Below, piece by piece: positions 13,988 to 22,488 of a stretch of 36,542 bases of DNA. A program made the position numbers and the translations under genes. Position 1 is the first letter of the stretch. Each line of letters begins with the position of its first letter. The notes beneath the pieces were generated by a model. That model had not been told where the DNA came from. It saw only the letters and a program-made list of their open reading frames with translations, and made no database searches. Source of the stretch: an uncultured SAR86 cluster bacterium (GTDB taxonomy: Bacteria; Pseudomonadota; Gammaproteobacteria; Magnimaribacterales; D2472). The stretch lies in the NCBI GenBank assembly GCA_902623535.1, contig CACNUA010000009.1:1-36542 (forward strand), written 5' to 3'.

Positions 13988-14755
13988 ATGATTATTTTAT
14001 TATCCCCTGCCAAAACATTAGATTACAGTAAGGACTTTAATTTCCAACCTTCTGTGCCTACTTTTTTAAATGACTCTGCAAAACTTGTTAAGGGTCTTAA
14101 ATCAAAAGAGCCTAAAGATATTGCGAGTTTAATGGGTTTAAGTGATAAGCTAGCAACGCTTAACTTTGAAAGGTTCCAGTCTTGGTCTGCTGCAAAAAAG
14201 ATAGGATCTGATTCAAAGCATGCTCTGTTTGTTTTTCAGGGTGACGTTTATCAAGGCTTGCAAGCCGAAAACTTATCAAAAGGAGATGTTGCTTTTGCAC
14301 AAAAACACTTACGAATCCTCTCGGGTCTATATGGAGAGCTCAAGCCTTTAGATTTAATTAAGCCTTATCGTTTGGAAATGGGAACAAAATATAAAAACGA
14401 ACGCGGTGATAACCTGTATCAGTTTTGGGGAGATAAGATTCAAAAAAATATTGTTAATGAACTTAAGGCTAACAAGTCTAATTTGGTTATTAATCTTGCA
14501 TCAAAAGAGTATTTCTCTGTTGTTGGTAAGTTGCCAGAAGATATCGAAGTGGTTTCACCAGTCTTTAAAGATTATAAGAATGGTCAATATAAGATCATCA
14601 GTTTTTATGCAAAAAAAGCACGTGGATATATGAGCAGTTGGATTATTAAAAATAAGGTTACAAAAAGTGAAGACTTAAAAGGCTTTGATTTAGAGGGCTA
14701 TAAGTTTTCAAAAAAAATGTCGACGCCATCAGAACCAGTTTTTTTACGAAAATAA
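13988..14755 (+). CDS. yaaA: YaaA/DUF328 peroxide-stress protein
   Basis: The 255-residue product matches the family from end to end: MIILLSPAKTLD at the start, GDVYQGLQAE in the middle, RILSGLYGELKPLDLIKPYRLEMG, and the closing motif of an aromatic/basic tail. In E. coli YaaA limits free iron and so protects DNA against peroxide; the fold binds DNA in vitro. A plausible promoter lies in the 38-base gap shared with dctQ. The following small gene is 19 bases downstream and probably co-transcribed. Confidence 0.93.
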   Translation: MIILLSPAKTLDYSKDFNFQPSVPTFLNDSAKLVKGLKSKEPKDIASLMGLSDKLATLNFERFQSWSAAKKIGSDSKHALFVFQGDVYQGLQAENLSKGDVAFAQKHLRILSGLYGELKPLDLIKPYRLEMGTKYKNERGDNLYQFWGDKIQKNIVNELKANKSNLVINLASKEYFSVVGKLPEDIEVVSPVFKDYKNGQYKIISFYAKKARGYMSSWIIKNKVTKSEDLKGFDLEGYKFSKKMSTPSEPVFLRK

Positions 14756-14774
14756 TAAATAAGGAGGAAATGAA

Positions 14775-15029
14775 ATGGAAATTTTTTTACACATTGGAAT
14801 GGCTGAGGCTGACGACGCATTGGATGAAATGAGAGAGCATGGATTAGAATTTGAAACAGTATCAGTTGAGCAAGACATAGAAAATGGTTCTTGCATAGTT
14901 ACAGCAACCGTAAATAATCTTTCTGAGTTTTTAGATACACTTAATGCAGTTAAAGGTGAGGATGAATATTCACTAGAGATGTTGCAGGCAATTACTGATG
15001 AAGATAATAATTGCCATTTTGAATACTAA
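14775..15029 (+). CDS. Small acidic protein, 84 aa, after yaaA
   Basis: No family recognised. The product is acidic and short, with an alternating alpha/beta look (MEIFLHIGMAEADDALDEM, then a beta hairpin with CIVTATV), resembling small ACT- or ferredoxin-like folds in pattern only. A very strong ribosome site (AAGGAGGAAA) suggests high expression. It ends 7 bases from the convergent isomerase gene, again without a terminator. Confidence 0.7.
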   Translation: MEIFLHIGMAEADDALDEMREHGLEFETVSVEQDIENGSCIVTATVNNLSEFLDTLNAVKGEDEYSLEMLQAITDEDNNCHFEY

Positions 15030-15036
15030 AAAGTTA

Positions 15037-15897
15037 TTACGAAATTAATCCGCTCTTTTCCCAAAAAGATTTCTTTGGCTCAAGGTCTTCAAAATCACCA
15101 GAGACTTTTTCCATATAAGCTTTCATAGCTGATTCCATATCAGAGGAGCTAATCAAAGCTGAATTCCATATAGCATGATAATCAAGTGCATCATCAACAC
15201 TATTATCACGCGCATAATTGATTTGCTTTTTGATAACGCTCGTGACTAAGGGAGACTTTGATGCGATTTCTTCAGCAAGTTTAGTCGTTTCTTCCAATAG
15301 CTGATCATGATCTTGATAGACTTTTTCGACAAAGCCAAGTTGATGAGCTTCTGCAGAATCAAACTTTCTACCAGTATAGGCTAATTCTCTTACTGCACCC
15401 AAAGGCATTAGGGTGGGCAGTCTCTGAAGGGTGCCTACATCGGCTGCAATACCGATATCAACTTCAGCAATTTTATAAAAAGCATCAGTAGAGCAATAAC
15501 GCATGTCACAAGCAGCAGCCATATCAATTGCACCTCCAACACAAGCGCCTTGAATTGCAGCAATTGTTGGCATGCGGCACTTTTCTAATGCAGTAAATGC
15601 ACCTTGAAGCTCTAATAACTCATGATAAAAAACTTCTCTCACTCTTGAAGGATCTTTTTTCTTCTTTTCTGAACCATCACTAACAAAGTTACCTAAATCC
15701 ATACCCGCACTAAAATGTTTACCTTCGCCCCGAAGAAGAATTACTCTTGCATCAGCATTTTTATCAATTGCTTTGATAATTTCCGGAAGCTCTTTCCAGA
15801 ACAGCTTTGTCATGGTGTTAAGTTCATTACCACGAGACATAATAATGTGGGCAACACTATTAGATATCTCAGTTTTAAAGCATGTATAGTCATTCAT
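15037..15897 (-). CDS. Crotonase-family protein, probable delta3,5-delta2,4-dienoyl-CoA isomerase
   Basis: The protein (286 aa) belongs to the enoyl-CoA hydratase/isomerase superfamily: GKHFSAGMDL and IQGACVGGAIDM form the oxyanion hole. The stretch ACDMRYCSTDAFYKIAEVDIGIAADVGTLQ keeps the acidic residues (D in ACD-M, E in AEVD, D in AADVG) that set dienoyl-CoA isomerases (ECH1 type) apart from plain hydratases. The expected role is breakdown of unsaturated fatty acids with odd-position double bonds. It starts inside an ATGA overlap with a small upstream ORF. Confidence 0.85.
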   Translation of the reverse strand: MNDYTCFKTEISNSVAHIIMSRGNELNTMTKLFWKELPEIIKAIDKNADARVILLRGEGKHFSAGMDLGNFVSDGSEKKKKDPSRVREVFYHELLELQGAFTALEKCRMPTIAAIQGACVGGAIDMAAACDMRYCSTDAFYKIAEVDIGIAADVGTLQRLPTLMPLGAVRELAYTGRKFDSAEAHQLGFVEKVYQDHDQLLEETTKLAEEIASKSPLVTSVIKKQINYARDNSVDDALDYHAIWNSALISSSDMESAMKAYMEKVSGDFEDLEPKKSFWEKSGLIS

Positions 15898-16055
15898 TGA
15901 TTGATCTCCTTCGTTTTAAGTTCTTTAACAGTTGTTAGCATTTCATCGATAAGATCAAAGGTTTTATGATGCGGCAGAACCACTTTTCGATCTCTAGATA
16001 GCAGCTTTAAACCTTTTTCTAGCTCGTTTAATTTTTCCTGTAACTCTTTTGACAT
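15894..16055 (-). CDS. Small ORF of 53 codons coupled to the isomerase gene
   Basis: This small ORF reads from an ATG at 16055 to a TGA that overlaps the ATG of the isomerase (ATGA). It encodes 53 residues: an N-terminal amphipathic helix (MSKELQEKLNELEKGLKLL) and a second helix (DLIDEMLTTVKELK). The AGGAG serving the isomerase lies inside it, so translation is probably coupled. No Shine-Dalgarno is seen before its own ATG. It may be a true small protein or only a leader ORF for the isomerase. Confidence 0.55.
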   Translation of the reverse strand: MSKELQEKLNELEKGLKLLSRDRKVVLPHHKTFDLIDEMLTTVKELKTKEINQ

Positions 16056-16100
16056 AATTAGATACTTTGTTTAGACAAAAAATTATAATAGCACCTCAAC

Positions 16101-16928
16101 ATGAAAGCATCTTTAATTCACTTTTTCTTTTTAATATTTGCATTTAACTTCTCTGCAGATGACTTTAATCACGAAGAGCAACGCATGCTCTCAACACTTT
16201 ATGTGCAAACTGCTGCTGAGCATCATGCCTCTGTGCTTCAAACTTTTAAGACAGCAACTAACCTGCTGCAAGAAGCCATCGATGATAAGTCATGGAATGC
16301 CTTGCCGAATCTTTCATCAACTAATCGAGATTTAGTCCCGGCAATTATCATAGATGTTGATGACACGGTGTTGGATAACTCACCCTATGAAGCGAGGCTT
16401 ATTAAATCTGGACAATCTTATCCTTCAGGATGGGGAGATTGGTGTAATGAATCACAAGCAAAGCCTTTACCAGGTGTTCTGGAATTTCTTTTGCAAGCAG
16501 AGCAAATGGGCGTCAAGATTTTTTACGTAACCAATAGAAAATATGAATACGAAAAAGGGACGCTCGAGAATTTTAAAAAACTTGGTATTCCTGTTGAAGG
16601 TGATGAAGACTCGCTTTTGATGAGATATGAAAACGGTTGGGACTCAAATAAAACATCCAGAAGAGAGCTTATAGTTAAAAATCACAGAGTGATATTTCAA
16701 ATCGGCGATAATCTTGGTGATTTTGTTGATCTTTCTCTGAGCCATCAATCACCTGAAAAGCGTGTCGACGTTGTTAAAGAATTTAATGATATGTGGGGCA
16801 AGTACTGGTTCATGATTGAAAATCCTACTTACGGTGACTGGGAAGGCGCTCTTTATAAATTTAACTTTGATAGATCAAATCAAGAAATCATTCAAATAAG
16901 AAATAATAAGTTGGATGAGGCCAGATGA
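16101..16928 (+). CDS. Secreted HAD acid phosphatase, e(P4)/class C-like
   Basis: A signal peptide (residues 1 to about 18, cleavage near FSA-DD) is followed by a HAD phosphatase domain with motif I IIDVDDTVLDNS (D85, D87), motif II YVTNR, and motif IV QIGDNLGDF. Family members dephosphorylate 5'-nucleotides and other monoesters in the periplasm. No lipobox cysteine is present, so unlike Haemophilus e(P4) it is likely soluble. A TATAAT at 16084-16089 lies just 11 bases before the ATG, giving a very short leader. The stop overlaps the PhoA-like gene as ATGA. Confidence 0.88.
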   Translation: MKASLIHFFFLIFAFNFSADDFNHEEQRMLSTLYVQTAAEHHASVLQTFKTATNLLQEAIDDKSWNALPNLSSTNRDLVPAIIIDVDDTVLDNSPYEARLIKSGQSYPSGWGDWCNESQAKPLPGVLEFLLQAEQMGVKIFYVTNRKYEYEKGTLENFKKLGIPVEGDEDSLLMRYENGWDSNKTSRRELIVKNHRVIFQIGDNLGDFVDLSLSHQSPEKRVDVVKEFNDMWGKYWFMIENPTYGDWEGALYKFNFDRSNQEIIQIRNNKLDEAR

Positions 16929-18049
16929 AAAGAGTTTTAGTAATAGCAGCATTGCTTGCAATTTCTGCAATTTATTTTTTGCAATCCAATGACAAAGAAA
17001 AAGTAAAGATTGGATCATCAAGTAGCCCTGAAAGGCTTACTCAAAGAGATTTTCAAGGTCCTCCAAAAAAAATCATACTTCTTATTGGAGACGGGATGGG
17101 TCTTAATCATATACTTTTAGGTCGAATTGCATTTGGCGGTCCAGAGTTCAATATGGCAATGGATAGAATGCCAGTATTTGGAATTGTCACCACCCATTCA
17201 GTTGATGACTTATATACTGATTCAGCAGCAAGCGCCACCGCATGGAACACAGGATTTAAAACAAAAAATAGATTTGTTGGAGTGACCGCTGATAAAAAGC
17301 CTAAAAAAAATATTTCAGAAATTATCAAAGACTTTGGTTTTATTTCTGGCTTAGTAGCAACATCTTCAGTGACACATGCAACGCCGGCAGCTCAATATGC
17401 TCATACAGATAGTAGGTACAAGGAGGAGCTAATTGCTCAGCAATTAGAAGAGTCCGATATCCGAATAGCCCTAGGTGGAGGAATAGAGTTTTTCAAGCAG
17501 GAAAATAAACAAGATTTGTTTTTTATAAAAGATCTAAACGAATTAAAAAATATCAGCACAGATAATCGCGTCATAGGTCTATTTGCCCAAGATGGGATCG
17601 AAAGATTAGAAGGTCCATCACAATTTGCAATGACAAAAGCAGCACTAAATTTTTTATCCTCTGCAGCAAAGGATTGTAATAATTTTTTTCTTATGAGTGA
17701 GGGCAGTCAGATTGATTGGGAGTCACATGATAATAAGGTAGAAAAAATGCTAGTTGAATTAAAAGATTTCAATGAAACGATCAATTATGTATTGGATTAT
17801 GCCGCATCCAGAGATGATACTTTGGTAATCGTCTCCTCAGATCATGAAACTGGAGGATTAGATGTTATCAAACAGTCTGGTGATGATGTTCTAATAGGTT
17901 GGACGAGTGGAAGTCACACACTTGCGCCAATTGGCATTTTTGCCTACGGACCAGGCGCTGAAAAGTTTTCTGGCAAGATTGATCAAACAGAAATATTTAA
18001 AATCATTACAGGACTAGCATTTGAGGCAAGCTGCTCAAGAGACCAATGA
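16925..18049 (+). CDS. phoA: Alkaline phosphatase, PhoA family
   Basis: The ligands of the PhoA metal site can all be picked out: D56 in IGDGMG, the nucleophile S100 in TDSAASATAW, SEGSQIDWESHDN, SSDHETGG, and GSHT. The N-terminus has one hydrophobic segment (residues 3-19) that serves as signal peptide or anchor. At 374 residues it lacks part of the insertions of the E. coli enzyme (471 aa), as in many marine forms. It releases phosphate from monoesters in the periplasm. It is coupled by ATGA overlaps both to the e(P4)-like gene before it and to cysQ after it. No PHO box is visible ahead of the operon. Confidence 0.9.
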   Translation: MKRVLVIAALLAISAIYFLQSNDKEKVKIGSSSSPERLTQRDFQGPPKKIILLIGDGMGLNHILLGRIAFGGPEFNMAMDRMPVFGIVTTHSVDDLYTDSAASATAWNTGFKTKNRFVGVTADKKPKKNISEIIKDFGFISGLVATSSVTHATPAAQYAHTDSRYKEELIAQQLEESDIRIALGGGIEFFKQENKQDLFFIKDLNELKNISTDNRVIGLFAQDGIERLEGPSQFAMTKAALNFLSSAAKDCNNFFLMSEGSQIDWESHDNKVEKMLVELKDFNETINYVLDYAASRDDTLVIVSSDHETGGLDVIKQSGDDVLIGWTSGSHTLAPIGIFAYGPGAEKFSGKIDQTEIFKIITGLAFEASCSRDQ

Positions 18050-18858
18050 AACTAGATGATAATTTCTTTTTGCAAGCAGAACAGGTTTTGCGTGAAATTG
18101 AGCAAGAATGCTCAATAAAGATACTTGATATTTATAAATCTAATGAAATTTTGCAAGATAACAAATCAGACGGCTCTCCCGTTACAGCTGCAGACTTGGC
18201 TGCTAATGAAATTATTAAAAATAGACTTAACAATGACTTTTCGGATATCCCAGTACTTTCAGAGGAGCTCAAGTACCCAAAAAATGTTCCAGAAACTTTT
18301 TGGTTAGTTGATCCCCTTGATGGTACAAAAGAATTCATCAAAAAAACAAATCAGTTCACAGTAAATATTGCCTTGATTCATAAATCTGAATCAATTTTCG
18401 GAATGGTAAGCGCTCCAGCGATGAAAAAGATTTGGCTATCAACTAAAGCAAATATTGCCATAAAAACTCAAGAGTCAGTCTATGATCGCAAAATTAATGT
18501 AGCTACCAGTGCTAGCCATTCGACTGGCAATGACAGCAACTTTTTAAGCTTTCTTAAAAATAATGGAGTAGATGCCGAGCTAAAACCATTAGGTAGTTCT
18601 CTAAAGATCTGTTTAGCCGCAGATGGCGATGTGGATATTTATCCTAGATTTGGTCCAACAAGTGAGTGGGATATAGCTGCCGCTAATGCCGTACTTAGTT
18701 CTGCTGGAGGACTTTTAGTTGATTTAGAATCTCATCAAAAATTAGCTTACGGTAAGCAAGACTCTGTGATAAATCCTCGCTTTATAGCTATTAGCCCATA
18801 TATAAATAGTACAGAGGTTCTAAAATTACTGGAAGAGTTTAATAAAACCTTGCTATAA
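18046..18858 (+). CDS. cysQ: 3'(2'),5'-bisphosphate nucleotidase CysQ
   Basis: A member of the inositol monophosphatase fold with the metal-binding motifs SEEL (first acidic pair), DPLDGTKEF, and SEWDIAAANAV. The product of 270 residues matches CysQ, which turns 3'-phosphoadenosine 5'-phosphate into AMP, keeping sulfate assimilation and sulfotransfer running. It has no signal peptide, unlike its two upstream partners. The three genes overlap by 4 bases each and must form one operon of phosphatases. A general inositol/AMP phosphatase role cannot be excluded. Confidence 0.9.
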   Translation: MKLDDNFFLQAEQVLREIEQECSIKILDIYKSNEILQDNKSDGSPVTAADLAANEIIKNRLNNDFSDIPVLSEELKYPKNVPETFWLVDPLDGTKEFIKKTNQFTVNIALIHKSESIFGMVSAPAMKKIWLSTKANIAIKTQESVYDRKINVATSASHSTGNDSNFLSFLKNNGVDAELKPLGSSLKICLAADGDVDIYPRFGPTSEWDIAAANAVLSSAGGLLVDLESHQKLAYGKQDSVINPRFIAISPYINSTEVLKLLEEFNKTLL

Positions 18859-18874
18859 TTATGATATTATATAA

Positions 18875-18903
18875 TTGAAACTTATAAGTATTTATACTAA
18901 TAT
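18875..18903 (+). promoter_or_regulatory. rpoH promoter, possibly leaderless
   Basis: TTGAAA (18875-18880), a 17-base spacer and TAATAT (18898-18903). The ATG at 18910 is six bases after the -10 box, and no Shine-Dalgarno precedes it. Further -10-like TATAAT sequences lie upstream, so more than one start is possible. Confidence 0.55.
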
Positions 18904-18909
18904 TTTATA

Positions 18910-19770
18910 ATGGGTACAGAATTACAGAAAATTGAGTTATCTACGCCAGGTAAGGATATTGAATCCTATCTTTCTTCTGTGCATTCAATTCCAATACTGA
19001 CTCCTGTTCAAGAGAGAGAATTAGCCCAAAAACTTTATGATAATGATGATCTTGATGCAGCTAGACAACTTGTATTGGCTCACTTACGTTTTGTAGTTCA
19101 CATCTCAAGAACATATTCAGGATACGGCCTTCCTCTTGCAGACATTATTCAAGAAGGAAATGTAGGTTTAATGAAAGCAGTTGATCGATTTGATCCAAAT
19201 AAAGGTGTAAGGCTTGTTTCATTTGCAGTTCATTGGATTAAGGCAGAAATTCATGAGTACATTTTAAAGAACTGGAGGCTCGTTAAAATAGCTACCACAA
19301 AAGCCCAAAGAAAATTGTTCTTTAATCTGCGAAGCAAAAAGAAGTCACTGGACTGGTTAACTAAAGATGAGGCAGAAAAAATAGCTGAAGATTTAAACGT
19401 CCAAGTTAAAGATGTTCTTCACATGGAGAATAGGTTGTCATCAAATGATTCATCGTTTGACGGGCCAGCAGACCATGATGATGAAAGTGACGTTATGGCT
19501 CCTTCACAGTATCTTGAAGATAAAAGATTTAGTCCAGAAGAAATTGTTGAAGCAGATGACTTTGACCAACATAACAAACATTTACTTTTTTCAGCACTTA
19601 AAGAGCTAGATGAAAGAAGTAAAGACATCATCAGCAGGAGATTTCTATCTGATGAGAAGGTTACACTTCACGATTTGGCAGATGAGTATGGAATCTCTGC
19701 TGAAAGAGTTAGACAAATCGAAAATGGCGCATTGAAAAAGTTGAAGTCTGCAATGTCGGATGCAGCCTAA
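18910..19770 (+). CDS. rpoH: Heat-shock sigma factor sigma-32
   Basis: The 286-residue product has the sigma-70 family regions 2 (GYGLPLADIIQEGNVGLMKAV), the diagnostic RpoH box QRKLFFNLRS beginning at Q133, and region 4 with its helix-turn-helix (TLHDLADEYGISAERVRQIE). It directs RNA polymerase to heat-shock promoters. It has no Shine-Dalgarno and the predicted transcription start falls on the ATG, so the mRNA secondary-structure thermosensor of E. coli rpoH cannot be present in the 5' leader; any thermal control would lie inside the coding region. The end overlaps thiS by 11 bases. Confidence 0.96.
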   Translation: MGTELQKIELSTPGKDIESYLSSVHSIPILTPVQERELAQKLYDNDDLDAARQLVLAHLRFVVHISRTYSGYGLPLADIIQEGNVGLMKAVDRFDPNKGVRLVSFAVHWIKAEIHEYILKNWRLVKIATTKAQRKLFFNLRSKKKSLDWLTKDEAEKIAEDLNVQVKDVLHMENRLSSNDSSFDGPADHDDESDVMAPSQYLEDKRFSPEEIVEADDFDQHNKHLLFSALKELDERSKDIISRRFLSDEKVTLHDLADEYGISAERVRQIENGALKKLKSAMSDAA

Positions 19771-19969
19771 ATTATCAATTACTCTCAACGGAGAATCTAC
19801 CACACTACCTTCAGACAAACTTCAAGATCTTTTGGATTCATTGAATCTTCAAAACAAAAGATATGCTGTTGAAATAAACAGAGAAATCATTCCAAAATCA
19901 AAACACTCATCCTATCAGTTGTCAGACAATGATAGAATCGAAATCGTCGAAGCAGTAGGTGGAGGATAA
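19760..19969 (+). CDS. thiS: Sulfur carrier protein ThiS
   Basis: A 69-residue ubiquitin-like sulfur carrier ending in the required Gly-Gly (VEAVGGG, with one further Gly). ThiF-type adenylation and sulfur transfer turn the C-terminus into a thiocarboxylate, which ThiG uses to build the thiazole of thiamine. The start overlaps the end of rpoH, and the stop overlaps the ATG of thiG by one base. There is no room for a TPP riboswitch, so control must come from the rpoH promoter or from within rpoH. Confidence 0.92.
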   Translation: MQPKLSITLNGESTTLPSDKLQDLLDSLNLQNKRYAVEINREIIPKSKHSSYQLSDNDRIEIVEAVGGG

Positions 19970-20748
19970 TGGATAATATACTAAAAATAGGCACACATTC
20001 TTTTCAATCTCGTTTGATGGTTGGAACTGGTAAATATAAGGATTTTGAAGAAACTAAAAGTGCTATCTCTGTGTCTGGTGCTGAGGTAGTTACGGTTGCA
20101 TTGCGCAGAACTAATATGGGTCAGAATAAAGATGAACCCAATCTGCTGGACTTCATTGATCCTAAAACCTGGACTATTCTTCCAAATACTGCTGGGTGTT
20201 TTAATGCTGAGGATGCAGTCAGAACATGCCAGCTTTCAAGAGAGCTTTTGGATGGAAAGGCCTTTGTAAAACTAGAGGTTCTTGGCGAGAAGAAAAATCT
20301 GTTTCCTCATATGTCGCAAACCATCGAGGCAGCAAGAATACTTATTGATGATGGCTTCGAGGTCCTTGTTTATTGTTCTGATGATCCAATTTTTTGTCAG
20401 GAGCTCGATGACATGGGTTGCGCAGCAGTTATGCCGCTTGCATCACCTATTGGCTCCGGTTTAGGGATAATTAATCCTTATAACATTGAAATTATCTTGG
20501 AAAATTCATCTAAGCCAATCATTGTTGATGCTGGTGTTGGTACAGCCTCAGATGCTGCAATAGCAATGGAACTAGGTTGTGATGGCATCTTGATGAATAC
20601 TGCAATCGCACATGCCAAAAATCCTGTTTTGATGGCTGAAGCGATGAAGGAAGCAGTGTTATCAGGTCGCAAAGCTTTTCTTGCAGGCAGAATGCCTAAA
20701 AGAGAAACAGCTTCTCCATCATCGCCAACAACAAACCTAATTGAATAA
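19969..20748 (+). CDS. thiG: Thiazole synthase
   Basis: ThiG condenses deoxyxylulose 5-phosphate, dehydroglycine and the sulfur of ThiS thiocarboxylate to thiazole phosphate. The 259-residue product has [24 protein letters not shown] with the Schiff-base lysine, and the phosphate-binding stretches PIGSGLG and [12 protein letters not shown]. It directly follows thiS; thiF, thiH or thiO are not in this window. Confidence 0.95.
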   Translation: MDNILKIGTHSFQSRLMVGTGKYKDFEETKSAISVSGAEVVTVALRRTNMGQNKDEPNLLDFIDPKTWTILPNTAGCFNAEDAVRTCQLSRELLDGKAFVKLEVLGEKKNLFPHMSQTIEAARILIDDGFEVLVYCSDDPIFCQELDDMGCAAVMPLASPIGSGLGIINPYNIEIILENSSKPIIVDAGVGTASDAAIAMELGCDGILMNTAIAHAKNPVLMAEAMKEAVLSGRKAFLAGRMPKRETASPSSPTTNLIE

Positions 20749-20772
20749 ACAAAAAAATATCTTCCAAGTTTT

Positions 20773-21375
20773 GTGAAGCGGTTGGGTAGAATTACAGCTG
20801 CACAAAAAGCAAATCTAAATGATTTAGATCTCCACAAGACAAAAATAAAAGACTTAAAAAACAAAAATGTTGTATTGGATATCGGATTTGGAAATGGTGA
20901 ATACACTGCTGCTTATGCAAATGCTTTTCAAGAAAAACATTTAATTGCAACTGAGGTCTATTTATCTGGAATAGGAAGCCTGATAGGCTTAATTAATAAG
21001 TATAAAATCTCAAACATCAGCATCTTTGATGAAGATGTAAGGTTATTGATGGACCAAATGCCCAAGGAGTTTTTAGATTCGGTTAATATTTTATTTCCTG
21101 ACCCTTGGCAAAAGGCAAAACACCATAAAAGACGACTCATTGGTGAAGATTTTTTGAATCAGTTGCACCCCTTACTAAAGCCTAATGCAAGAATTTTTGT
21201 ACGAACTGACTGGGAAGACTATGCTGAACAAATTAGCGAATTAGCTGAAGTAATGAGTTCTCATTATAGATTAGAGAGAACACAAAATATTGAGTTTGAA
21301 TTTGAGACGCGCTTTCATCAGCGCGCAATCAAAGAGGGCAGGGAGATAAGCAGTTTTTTATTTACAAAACTATGA
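20773..21375 (+). CDS. trmB: tRNA (guanine-N7-)-methyltransferase
   Basis: TrmB methylates guanine 46 in the variable loop of tRNAs with SAM. The SAM site DIGFGNGEY, the acidic ATEVY, and the family motif LFPDPWQKAKHHKRR are present. The length of 200 is shorter than in E. coli (239) because the N-terminal extension is missing. The start is probably the GTG at 20773, 24 bases after thiG, with no good ribosome site. The end overlaps that of the convergent hemW by 6 bases. Confidence 0.93.
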   Translation: MKRLGRITAAQKANLNDLDLHKTKIKDLKNKNVVLDIGFGNGEYTAAYANAFQEKHLIATEVYLSGIGSLIGLINKYKISNISIFDEDVRLLMDQMPKEFLDSVNILFPDPWQKAKHHKRRLIGEDFLNQLHPLLKPNARIFVRTDWEDYAEQISELAEVMSSHYRLERTQNIEFEFETRFHQRAIKEGREISSFLFTKL

Positions 21376-22488
21376 AAATAAAGAAACTGCATCATCCAAA
21401 AATTTAAAACCTTTCTCAGTAGTCCCAAGCCTTCCCTTTTGAAAGTATCCCATATCAACTCCAATTTTATATTTTTCAATAAAACGCTCAGATAATTTAA
21501 TTTGATTGGATGCTAGGTTTTTGTCATCTATACCTGACTTATTTCTTAAAATGTTGATAGCTAAATCAAAATCAAATTCTTTGCCCTCTAATTTTTCCAT
21601 ATGGATGGGTTTTGTATCATTGATGTAACTCTTTACTGAATTACGTTTTCTAAAACGATAATGAAAATTATCTTTATAAATTTTGCTGGATGCACCAGGC
21701 CCAATTCCCAAATAATCTCCATACTTCCAGTAATTTTGATTGTGAACAGACTTTGAATTTTTTTTTGACCAAGATGAAATTTCATACTGGTTAAAATTAT
21801 TTTTAACCAAAAGATCTGAAGAAATTATTTCAGCTTTTTCAATTTCATTTTCATCTGGCAGTAAAGGTCTTTTTTTATAAAAAATAGTATTTGGTTCAAT
21901 ATTTAGTTGGTACAAAGAAAGATGATTTATCCCTGCATCAAGGAATATCTCCAGATCATTTTTTAGAGTTAGAGAATTTGAATTCGGACCTCCGTATATT
22001 AAGTCAATTGTTCCAATAAGTTCGCTTTCTGAAAGCAGCTCAAGAGCTTTTAATGAATCAGATGAATTATGATTTCTTCCCAAAGAGTCAAGGTACTGAT
22101 TATCAAAGCTTTGAATCCCAACAGACACTCGATTAATGCCACTATCTTTTAATTCGGCAATGTAATCTGAAGTGAGATCTATGGGATTTGCTTCAAAACT
22201 TACCTCGCAATTCAAAACAACCTTAAATTTACTATGTAAGAAATTTAAAAAATCCTTTATGAAGGTTGTTGCAACCTTAGATGGCGTACCACCACCAAAA
22301 TAGATTGACTTAAAGGCCCTTTGATTAATTAAAAGTTCGGATTCGTTAAGGTCATTTTTAAGTGCACTAAAAAGTTCTTTAACGGAATCATTCAAAGAGT
22401 CAGTCGTAACATTAAAGTCACAGTAGGGACATTTTTTATCACACCAGGGCAGATGAACATACAGCGACAGCTCTGGCAAATTATCCAT
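21370..22488 (-). CDS. hemW: Radical SAM protein HemW (heme chaperone-like)
   Basis: The 372-residue protein has the radical SAM cysteines in WCDKKCPYCDF, the GGGTPS motif, SVGIQSFDN and IDLIYGGP, all as in HemW. It binds heme and is thought to deliver it to respiratory proteins; it is not coproporphyrinogen oxidase, for which it is often mistaken. It directly follows rdgB (no gap), the same order as the yggW-yggV pair in many gammaproteobacteria. Confidence 0.93.
   Translation of the reverse strand: MDNLPELSLYVHLPWCDKKCPYCDFNVTTDSLNDSVKELFSALKNDLNESELLINQRAFKSIYFGGGTPSKVATTFIKDFLNFLHSKFKVVLNCEVSFEANPIDLTSDYIAELKDSGINRVSVGIQSFDNQYLDSLGRNHNSSDSLKALELLSESELIGTIDLIYGGPNSNSLTLKNDLEIFLDAGINHLSLYQLNIEPNTIFYKKRPLLPDENEIEKAEIISSDLLVKNNFNQYEISSWSKKNSKSVHNQNYWKYGDYLGIGPGASSKIYKDNFHYRFRKRNSVKSYINDTKPIHMEKLEGKEFDFDLAINILRNKSGIDDKNLASNQIKLSERFIEKYKIGVDMGYFQKGRLGTTEKGFKFLDDAVSLFS

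Noticed and set aside
19700..19780. TPP riboswitch ahead of thiS
   Set aside because: thiS starts inside rpoH and there is no non-coding space; no thi-box sequence is visible.
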